This document shows, in pieces, positions 30,352 to 37,286 of a stretch of 64,000 bases of DNA. Every line of letters starts with the position of its first letter. Positions within the stretch are counted from its first letter, which is position 1. The notes beneath the pieces were generated by a model, which saw nothing but the letters and a program-made list of their open reading frames with translations, had not been told where the DNA came from and did no database searches. Source of the stretch: Williamsia sp. 1138 (GTDB lineage: Bacteria > Actinomycetota > Actinomycetes > Mycobacteriales > Mycobacteriaceae); contig NZ_MJEJ02000054.1 of assembly GCF_002095435.2 (NCBI RefSeq), positions 372,001 to 436,000 on the forward strand, written 5' to 3'. A program made the position numbers and the translations under genes.

Positions 30352-31353
30352 ATGAGCATTCAACAGGTAGCACTCGGAAAAACAGGTCCCTCGGTCTCTC
30401 GTGTCGGATTGGGCGCGATGGGCATGTCCGGTTCGTACGGAGCGGCCGACGACAAAGAGTCGATCGCAACCATCCACGCCGCCATCGATGCGGGAGTCAC
30501 CCTCATCGACACCGGCGACTTCTACGGCATGGGTCACAACGAGCTCCTCATCGGGCGAGCGCTTCGTGACCGCAACCGCGACGACGTACAACTGAGCGTC
30601 AAGTTCGGCGGGATGATCGCCCCCGGTGGCAACTGGGTGGGTTTCGACACCCGGCCGGCTGCGGTGAAGAACTTCCTCAACTACACGCTGACCAGGCTCG
30701 GCGTCGACCACATCGACATCTATCGACCAGGACGCCTCGACCCCACCGTTCCGATCGAGGACACCGTCGGGGCCATTGCCGAGCTGGTCGACGCCGGATA
30801 TGTTCGCCACATCGGACTCTCGGAGGTCGGTGGCGACACCATTCGCCGAGCCGCTTCGGTACACCCGATCGCCGACCTGCAGATCGAGTACTCGCTCATC
30901 TCGCGAGGCATAGAGGACGAGATCCTCTCTGTCACCCGTGAACTCGGCATCGGCATCACCGCGTACGGCGTTCTCTCCCGCGGACTCCTGAGCAACTCCA
31001 TCACCCCGGACACCCAGCTCGAGCCGACCGACTTCCGTTCGCACAGTCCGCGGTTCCAGGGTGAGAACTTGACCAGGAACCTGACCCTGGTGGAGGCGCT
31101 GGCCCACATCGCGGCCCAGCGCGAGGTCACCGTCGCGCAGTTGGCGATCGCATGGGTGCTGGCCCAAAGCGACGACATCGTGCCGCTGATCGGAACCCGC
31201 CGGATCGCGCGACTGGAGGAATCACTTGGCAGCGTGAACATCCGGCTCTCCCAGGACGAGTTGGCAACCATCGAAGCTGCGGTGCCAGTAGGGGCGGCTG
31301 CCGGTTCCCGGTATCCGGAAGAACACATGGCCGCGCTGGACAGCGAGCGCTGA
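30352..31353 (+). CDS. aldo/keto reductase
   Basis: A 333-residue NADPH-dependent oxidoreductase with TIM-barrel fold. The catalytic Asp and Tyr lie in LIDTGDFYGMGHNE, the Lys in SVKFGG, and the cofactor-binding C-terminal part is PLIGTRRIARLEESLG. The strand where a catalytic His is usual reads DIYRPGRLDP, the form common in the YhdN/pyridoxal-reductase-like branch. It is divergent from the XRE/MmyB gene, its probable regulator. Confidence 0.92.
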   Translation: MSIQQVALGKTGPSVSRVGLGAMGMSGSYGAADDKESIATIHAAIDAGVTLIDTGDFYGMGHNELLIGRALRDRNRDDVQLSVKFGGMIAPGGNWVGFDTRPAAVKNFLNYTLTRLGVDHIDIYRPGRLDPTVPIEDTVGAIAELVDAGYVRHIGLSEVGGDTIRRAASVHPIADLQIEYSLISRGIEDEILSVTRELGIGITAYGVLSRGLLSNSITPDTQLEPTDFRSHSPRFQGENLTRNLTLVEALAHIAAQREVTVAQLAIAWVLAQSDDIVPLIGTRRIARLEESLGSVNIRLSQDELATIEAAVPVGAAAGSRYPEEHMAALDSER

Positions 31354-31414
31354 GCCCGGCAGATCACGCACCTCGATCGCACCCAGCAGGGCACGATGGG
31401 CTTCGTCGCCAACC

Positions 31415-31723
31415 GTGAGGAGCCCCGCCCTCCAGGAAATGTTCGAGAAGACCGTGATCACGTACGGCGACGGCACACCGAAGACCAAGCACGTGACGAC
31501 GAACATGCTCATCGAGTTCGACGAGGGATCCGGCTCTGCAACAGCCCGTTCGTATTTCACGGTTCTTCAGGCGCTGCCGGACCTGCCCCTGCAGACCATC
31601 GCCGCCGGACGCTACGCAGACCGGTTCGATGTCGTGGATGGGCGCTGGAGATGCGCCGACCGACAGGTCACCATCGACCTTCTCGGCGACGTCAGTCGGC
31701 ACCTACGCCACACTCCGCGATGA
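31415..31723 (+). pseudogene. N-terminally truncated NTF2/SnoaL-like protein
   Basis: The frame reads VITYGDGTPKTKHVTTNMLI, then ATARSYFTVLQ and RYADRFDVVDGRWRCADRQV, which is the second half of a SnoaL-like (NTF2 fold) protein of about 140 residues. The first helix and the catalytic-cavity residues expected in the missing 40-50 residues are absent; instead only 61 nt separate this frame from the aldo/keto reductase stop. GTG 31415 could still start a 102-residue product, so it may be a remnant or an expressed fragment. Confidence 0.6.
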
Positions 31724-31850
31724 TCGGCCGCCGACTGCACGTCGTGCGATCACCGGACGTCCCTACGTTTTCGGTCCCGCCGCGACCGGCCCAGTCCTAG
31801 TCTCGTTTCCGACGGCCGACCGATGCGGCCCGGAACGACAGGGATGGATC

Positions 31851-32477
31851 ATGCGACGAGCAGTGGCGGCAATCTTCTGTGCGGCGGCGCTGAGCACGAC
31901 GGCGTTGGCCGGGTGCTCCGACGACGGGGCCGGCTCGTCGAACGAAAGCCGGTCCACGACGACTTCGTCGGCGCAGGCTCCGATTTCGACGACCGACGCC
32001 GTGTCGACCACCACCCCATCGACCACATCGGCCACGACACTGCGTGACGACTGCGCCGGCCTCACCAGCGATGAGGTGAGCTCGTCATTTGGCCGGGGCT
32101 TCGAACTGCACACCGAGTCCAGCGGCGGGGTGAGCACCATCGACGACTTCAACTACAAGACCGTCGGGTGCAGTTTCGAGTCCACCGACGGTGAGGTGGA
32201 AGTCGACCTGAACCTGTCGTTCGCAGAACAGTTCGACGACGGCACAGTCCACTGCGTCGAACCGTCCGACCATCTGCACCCGGTCATCCCGGTCGACGGT
32301 CTGGGAGAGTCGGCCTGGTGGCAAGCCAAGGACTTCGAGAACTCCACCGATGCCGAGGGACAGCTGACGATCTGTGTCGACGAGGCCCTGATCGCCATCG
32401 AGATCGAGGGGCCCACGACCATGCAGGGTCCGATGCAGCAGCAGGCCATCGAGATCGCGCGGTTGGTCGTCACCTGA
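31851..32477 (+). CDS. secreted lipoprotein, DUF3558-like
   Basis: A 208-residue lipoprotein. The signal peptide MRRAVAAIFCAAALSTTALA ends at the lipobox LAGC, so Cys21 should be lipidated. A Ser/Thr-rich linker (about residues 25-65) precedes a folded domain with a cysteine pair (DDCAGLT, KTVGCSF) and an ICVDEALIAIEIEG strand typical of actinobacterial DUF3558 lipoproteins. Function unknown; it sits on the outer face of the membrane. Confidence 0.82.
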   Translation: MRRAVAAIFCAAALSTTALAGCSDDGAGSSNESRSTTTSSAQAPISTTDAVSTTTPSTTSATTLRDDCAGLTSDEVSSSFGRGFELHTESSGGVSTIDDFNYKTVGCSFESTDGEVEVDLNLSFAEQFDDGTVHCVEPSDHLHPVIPVDGLGESAWWQAKDFENSTDAEGQLTICVDEALIAIEIEGPTTMQGPMQQQAIEIARLVVT

Positions 32478-32578
32478 ACATATGAACTTGCGGCACAGGT
32501 GAAACCTTTCGGTCGCGACGTCCGAGAATCAAGCAGAAGGCCGTACCACTGGGTGGGTCTGAAACTGTGAGGTCTCGC

Positions 32579-34186
32579 ATGAGCTACCCGTACGGCACGT
32601 ACCCGACGCAGCCGATCAACCCATCCCCGAAGAGCAACCGGACCATCGTCCTCGTCCTCGCCGTGGTCGCCGCCTTGTTGCTGAGCGTGCTGGGAGTCGC
32701 TTCGGTGGTGATGTTCACCGGTTCCGGCAAGACCCAGGCGACGCCGGCACCCGAACTGGTCCTCGAATCGGCGAGCAGCGTCAGCAACGCCCCGTTCTCA
32801 CCCACGGTGGCGCTGACGAACCGGCCACTGGATCAGGGTGTACGCAATGTCGTCGCCAGGGGCAGCGCCACGCCGCTGGGGCAGGTCGTCGATGGCACCG
32901 CACCCGGGTTGTACGCGAGCTCGAACGAACCCCCTTGTGACACCGCGGCTCTGGCGAATCATCTACTGAGCAATCCCGCGACGGCCAGGGTGTGGGCGGG
33001 TGTCTTCGGGATCACCGTCGACCAGATCCCCTACTACCTGGACACCCTCACACCCGTCGTGCTCGGCAACGACACCCGCGTCACCAACCACACCTACTCT
33101 TCGCGTGGCGCCAACCCTTATCAGTCGGTGCTGCAGGCCGGCACCCCCGTGCTCATCGACGCCTACGGCGTTCCACGAGTGCAGTGTTCGTGCGGCAATC
33201 CGCTCGCGCCACCGGCAAGCACCCCGCTGGCGGGTTACCGAACCGTGAACGCCCCCTGGCCCGGATACGCCACCCGCGAGGTGGTGTACGTGGACTACCA
33301 CAACCACCACACCACCGTCATCAACAACACCACCACCGTGGTGGCCGGCCCGGAAACTGTTGCCCCGCCGCAATTGACGCTCATCGACCTCAACACTCTT
33401 GTGCCGTTCCTGCGTACCGCGGGCGGCATCCTCGACACCACCGGGCTCCCGCCGATGGTGGGTACGCTCCCCACACCGGCGCAGATGAACGTGCCGTTCA
33501 CCACCGACGACCCCGTGCTGCAGGAAGCCAACGGCGTGCAAGCAGACGGTCAGCCGGCCGAGAACGTCCTGCGCCAGGCACAGGAGTCCACCGGCACGAC
33601 GGAATCGTCGGCGACCGACACCGCGGCGGGACCGCTGGGGTCGTCCTCGCAGTCATCTCCCGGGGCGACAGCCGAATCTCCTGCGGTGGCGCCGCCCGCT
33701 CCGGACGCCTCCGCCTCGGCTGCCGCACCGGCACCCGCAGCACCCGAAGCTCCGGTCGGTGCGACCCCTGCCGCGCCCGCACCGCCGTCACCCACCCAAT
33801 TCGTGGGCAGTGGCGATGTGATCTCGAGCCTGTCGTTCAGCGACGCCGGTGCCGTAACAACCTGCACGGCAGACGACCCCGGCACTTCTCCCGTGGACTT
33901 GAGTTGCACGGACGGACTGACCCGAACGGTGTTGTCGTCGAACCTGCAGTCCTCGGCGGTCGCCTCTGCGACGGACTCGGCAGGTGTCTGGACGGTGTCA
34001 TTGATCGGGGCGAGCGGACCGCAGTCGGTCGCCGTGACCTCTGCGACGTGGACGACAACGCCGACCACCACGGTGGCACCGCCGGCGACGCAAACACCCA
34101 CCGCGGAACCCGAGCCCGCGGTCACCGAAGAGCCCACGGCGACCGAAACCACCACCACAACCACATCGTCTCCCGCCGCGGGGTGA
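32579..34186 (+). CDS. membrane-anchored extracytoplasmic protein with DUF6777 domain
   Basis: About 535 residues: a short cytoplasmic N-terminus, one membrane helix (IVLVLAVVAALLLSVLGVAS), then a DUF6777-type domain recognised from GLYASSNEPPCDTAALANHL, RVWAGVFGI, LTPVVLGNDTRVTNH and QAGTPVLIDAYGVPRVQCSC. A long Ala/Pro/Ser/Thr low-complexity region (about 350-440) and a small C-terminal domain with a cysteine pair follow, ending in a Thr/Glu/Pro tail. The role of DUF6777 is unknown. The start may be ATG 32579 or GTG 32567. Confidence 0.83.
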   Translation: MSYPYGTYPTQPINPSPKSNRTIVLVLAVVAALLLSVLGVASVVMFTGSGKTQATPAPELVLESASSVSNAPFSPTVALTNRPLDQGVRNVVARGSATPLGQVVDGTAPGLYASSNEPPCDTAALANHLLSNPATARVWAGVFGITVDQIPYYLDTLTPVVLGNDTRVTNHTYSSRGANPYQSVLQAGTPVLIDAYGVPRVQCSCGNPLAPPASTPLAGYRTVNAPWPGYATREVVYVDYHNHHTTVINNTTTVVAGPETVAPPQLTLIDLNTLVPFLRTAGGILDTTGLPPMVGTLPTPAQMNVPFTTDDPVLQEANGVQADGQPAENVLRQAQESTGTTESSATDTAAGPLGSSSQSSPGATAESPAVAPPAPDASASAAAPAPAAPEAPVGATPAAPAPPSPTQFVGSGDVISSLSFSDAGAVTTCTADDPGTSPVDLSCTDGLTRTVLSSNLQSSAVASATDSAGVWTVSLIGASGPQSVAVTSATWTTTPTTTVAPPATQTPTAEPEPAVTEEPTATETTTTTTSSPAAG

Positions 34187-34193
34187 CGAGACG

Positions 34194-34667
34194 TCAGCGG
34201 TTGCGTCGCCAGATCTCCGCCGACAACGCCGTCGCGAACGCACACCATCCGGCATAGGGCGCCAGCGCCGCCGCGGCAGGCGGCGACGCCGGGGCCGCTC
34301 TACGGACCAGGTCCGCACCACTGACGGTGAGTGCGGCGGCGGTGATCGCGGCAGCTCCGGTGCGGTGCGCTCGAAAGAACACCCACGTCCATGCGCCGTT
34401 GAGAACGAGATTGACGGCGAGAGCGCGCTCGAATGCCGCTGCGTCGATGTGCCGCATCTCGTCGTTCAAGGTGTCGATCGTGACGGCCGAGCTGATCGCG
34501 ATGTCGGTGTAGAGCAACGTCCACACGATGGGGAACGCGACTGCGGGTGGCTGGAAAGGCGGTTTCGACAACCGCCGGTACCAGCGCGAGTCCGCATCCT
34601 GCGAGGCAAGAGCGCCGACAACCGCCGCGGTGGCCGTTCCAAGTCCGGTTTTGATGATCGACCGCAT
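34194..34667 (-). CDS. tspO: TspO/MBR family protein
   Basis: A 157-residue membrane protein with five helices. The family signature WYRRLSKPPFQPPAVAFPIVW lies near residue 28, followed by TLLY, and NLVLNGAWTWVFF marks helix III-IV. TspO proteins bind porphyrins and regulate tetrapyrrole or stress responses. It converges with the DUF6777 gene, the stops being seven bases apart. Confidence 0.9.
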   Translation of the reverse strand: MRSIIKTGLGTATAAVVGALASQDADSRWYRRLSKPPFQPPAVAFPIVWTLLYTDIAISSAVTIDTLNDEMRHIDAAAFERALAVNLVLNGAWTWVFFRAHRTGAAAITAAALTVSGADLVRRAAPASPPAAAALAPYAGWCAFATALSAEIWRRNR

Positions 34668-34838
34668 CGGGTCTCCTGTCGTCGAGTCGCGCGTCGAACC
34701 TCCCCTACGGCCTCAAACTACGCCGCCTGCCGTTCGCCTGACTGACATTCGTGGGTAGGACAGCGGGCCCTGTCGGTTAACGCGGGGAGTCGAGCTGCGA
34801 TAGGTAAGTACCGGTTCGTAGACATTCAGGAGATAGGA

Positions 34839-35345
34839 ATGCAGATGCGATTCCCACGACAGTTCAGCGCAGTTGCCGCGAGCCTCCTGGCGGCGTGCGC
34901 CTTCACCATGGCCGGCGCAGCCTCCGCGTCAGGCGCACCCGTCGGTCCGACCCTCACCGCGGCGCCGGTGTCGGTATTCCAGATACCCGCGATCGGCGTG
35001 AAAGTCAGCGGGCTGGTGATACCCGGCCCGCATCTGGCGTCGGTGAACGCCTCGTCCGCGGCGCCGGGCCGGACGACCTTCTCCGCGCCTGCCAGGCCCG
35101 AGACGTGCGCGACCACGGCCGGGGGTTCGCTGGTCCGGATCAATTACGTCAATGTTCGCACCGGCGACCGCGGCGTCAGCGTCGTGAAACCGTGCCCGTT
35201 CTTCCTCGATTCGGCACCGACACATCAGACCGTGCGAACCGGTTCCGGCCCTGTTGTGTTCACCGTGTCGATCACCGGTTCGTGGGCCTACCCGAATGCG
35301 GGTCAGCCGTCGCTCCCCGGTGGCGGCGGGTTCGTCGCACCCTGA
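34839..35345 (+). CDS. secreted protein of unknown function
   Basis: A 168-residue protein with a signal peptide (RFPRQFSAVAASLLAACAFT, cleavage probably after ASASGA). The mature part is rich in Val, Thr, Pro and Gly, looks beta-stranded, and has two cysteines (PETCATTAG, VVKPCPF) that could form a disulfide. The C-terminus is a Gly/Pro tail. An AGGAG site precedes the ATG. No family recognised. Confidence 0.75.
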   Translation: MQMRFPRQFSAVAASLLAACAFTMAGAASASGAPVGPTLTAAPVSVFQIPAIGVKVSGLVIPGPHLASVNASSAAPGRTTFSAPARPETCATTAGGSLVRINYVNVRTGDRGVSVVKPCPFFLDSAPTHQTVRTGSGPVVFTVSITGSWAYPNAGQPSLPGGGGFVAP

Positions 35346-35365
35346 CCCCACGCTGCGCAGCCTGT

Positions 35366-36007
35366 CTACTCGGCCGGCTGCCGCACCAGCGCGTTGAGAA
35401 CTGCGGTGATCACGGCGATGAGGTCGTCGATCGGCGGCCGCGGGTCGCTGCTGCTCCATGTGTGCACCAGTTCGGTGAGAGCGCCGAGGAAGGCAGCCGT
35501 GGCCAACGCGTATCCACCCGGCGGCGTGAAACCCCCGTCCGAGCGTTCGGCGATCGTCGCTGCGATGAACTCCGCCCACAACGCTCGGCGGTTGGCGCGG
35601 TGAGTCTCAACCCGGGAACTGACACCGATCATCTCGACGAAGACGATCCGGGCCCGGCGCGGATCATCACCCACCGAGCGGACCAGCGCTGCCATCGCGG
35701 CAGCGGTCAGCAGCGACTTCTCGGCGTCGGCGTCCTCCCGTTCGAGAGCTGTGACCACCGCCGCCTGTGAATCGTCTTGGATCACGTCGTAAAGACCGAG
35801 CAGGAGATCTTCCCGACTACGGAACTCCGCGTAGAACTGGCTGCGCGCCAGACCTGCCTCCGCGCAGATGTCGGCGACGGAACTGCCCGCGTAGCCCTTG
35901 CCACTGAAGACCGTCAGCCCCGCTTCGATGAACTTGGCCCGACGCTCTGCGCGTCGCACCGCCATCGACTGGCCGCCGTAGATGCGGGTGTCTGTGAACG
36001 TCCCCAT
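35366..36007 (-). CDS. TetR-family transcriptional regulator
   Basis: A 213-residue regulator. The N-terminal helix-turn-helix reads RRAKFIEAGLTVFSGKGYAG, SSVADICAEAGLARSQFYAEF, RSREDLLLGLYD. The C-terminal ligand domain is all-helical. The YGGQSMAVRRAERR extension is usual for a subgroup, so ATG 36007 was kept, although ATG 35965 is possible. The neighbours do not reveal its target; it converges with the secreted-protein gene. Confidence 0.9.
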   Translation of the reverse strand: MGTFTDTRIYGGQSMAVRRAERRAKFIEAGLTVFSGKGYAGSSVADICAEAGLARSQFYAEFRSREDLLLGLYDVIQDDSQAAVVTALEREDADAEKSLLTAAAMAALVRSVGDDPRRARIVFVEMIGVSSRVETHRANRRALWAEFIAATIAERSDGGFTPPGGYALATAAFLGALTELVHTWSSSDPRPPIDDLIAVITAVLNALVRQPAE

Positions 36008-36087
36008 AGGGCTCAGGATAAGTCAACCTATGCTGGCGCAGAGGCGAGATCACCGATCTGAGTCAACTGCCGAAATACGCGGTCGGC

Positions 36088-36321
36088 TCACCGTGTCGGG
36101 GAATTGCGCTCCAGCTCTCGCCGGCGACGCGGGCGGTCCGAGAACACAAAGATGGCGATCGTTCCGACCACCGTGACAATCGCGGTGAAACCGGCGGCCT
36201 GCGCGTCGTAGACGACGAGCATGACTGCGGACATGATCGCACCGACAGCAAATACGCTTCCCCAACTCCCATGCGTCATCCAGTACATGAATCCACCTTT
36301 CTCTTCGTTGTCGCTCGTCAC
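36088..36321 (-). CDS. small two-helix membrane protein, last gene of the lanthipeptide operon
   Basis: A 77-residue protein with two hydrophobic helices (SVFAVGAIMSAVMLVVYDA and FTAIVTVVGTIAIFVF) and an Arg-rich C-terminus. The ATG overlaps the stop of the LLM reductase gene (ATGA), so it should be co-translated with the lanthipeptide biosynthetic genes. Small membrane proteins at the end of lantibiotic operons often give producer immunity (LanI/LanH types). I see no sequence match to a known immunity family, so that role is a guess from position. Confidence 0.75.
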   Translation of the reverse strand: MTSDNEEKGGFMYWMTHGSWGSVFAVGAIMSAVMLVVYDAQAAGFTAIVTVVGTIAIFVFSDRPRRRRELERNSPTR

Positions 36322-37286
36322 TTCAGTACCCCACCCTCCAACAAGGCCACCGCGCGGTCAACGCTGCCCGTGCGACGGATGATGCCGAACGGATTGAGGA
36401 ACACCTCGTCTGCCCCTGCTGCTGCATAGGCAGCCACACCCTCCGCCAGGTCCCGGCCCGCGACCAAGACCAGGTTCGCCTCGACCAGACTCTCGCCGGT
36501 GCGGTGCGGTGAATCCGGGTCCCAGGTGATCCCGGATTCGACGAACATCTTTCGGTAGTGGTCGCGCGAGCCGTGCAGTGCGCACGCCTTGAATGCACCC
36601 GTCGCCCACTCCTTGGAATCAGCGATGATGGGGACGCACACCGCAGTTCGTGGCGCGGGACGGCCTGCGTCGTCCGCGGCGGCCGCAGCCTTGTCCACCA
36701 ACTGGGCGAGCCGATACGGCGGGGTCATCCACGGAATCAGCGCGTCTGCCGACGCCCCCGCCACGGTGGCCAGCTTCGGCGACAACGCCCCGAGTCCGAT
36801 CTCGACCGAATCCGTGGCGACGTCCGTCAAACGCACTACGGGATCGTGATAGTACTCCGGCCGCTCGAGCTGCTCACCGGGCTCGCGTCCCAGCACCGCC
36901 CGGACTGCACCGATGAATTCGGTGGCCGCGCGAGTCGGACTCGCGTACGGGTCTCCGTGTAGGGCGCCGACCATCAGCGGCTCCGAGACCCCCAATCCGT
37001 ATGTGATCCGCTGGTCGGTCATCCGAGCCAAAGTGCTTATGGCGAGGGCAGTTTCGAAAGGTGTCCGGACAGGTATCAGCCCGACGCCGAGACCGAACGG
37101 GATGTCGTAGCCGGCACCGAGCAACCAGTGCATCGCCGCGACCGGATCGACCATGAGCGATTGGCCGAACCACAGTCGATGAAAGGGACCGTGCCGAACC
37201 GCATCTGCCATCGACATCACAGAAGCCATGTTGTCGACCGACATCGGGTAGACCACCGACAGATCGGGTGTCATCTTCTCCTTCAT
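36318..37286 (-). CDS. LLM-class F420-dependent oxidoreductase, probable LanJ-C-type dehydroamino-acid reductase
   Basis: A 322-residue luciferase-like monooxygenase fold protein. Visible family segments are GPFHRLWFGQSLMVDPVAAM, LGVGLIPVRTPFETALAIST, and GLGVSEPLMVGALHG. F420 use is inferred from family resemblance. The ATG overlaps the stop of the lanM gene at 37286 (ATGA), so the enzyme is coupled to a lanthipeptide synthetase. In the class V lanthipeptide lexapeptide an F420H2-dependent LLM enzyme (LanJ-C) reduces dehydro residues to D-amino acids; the same job is the best inference here. An unrelated role in tailoring or in neighbouring metabolism is possible but less likely given the overlap. 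Confidence 0.85.
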   Translation of the reverse strand: MKEKMTPDLSVVYPMSVDNMASVMSMADAVRHGPFHRLWFGQSLMVDPVAAMHWLLGAGYDIPFGLGVGLIPVRTPFETALAISTLARMTDQRITYGLGVSEPLMVGALHGDPYASPTRAATEFIGAVRAVLGREPGEQLERPEYYHDPVVRLTDVATDSVEIGLGALSPKLATVAGASADALIPWMTPPYRLAQLVDKAAAAADDAGRPAPRTAVCVPIIADSKEWATGAFKACALHGSRDHYRKMFVESGITWDPDSPHRTGESLVEANLVLVAGRDLAEGVAAYAAAGADEVFLNPFGIIRRTGSVDRAVALLEGGVLK

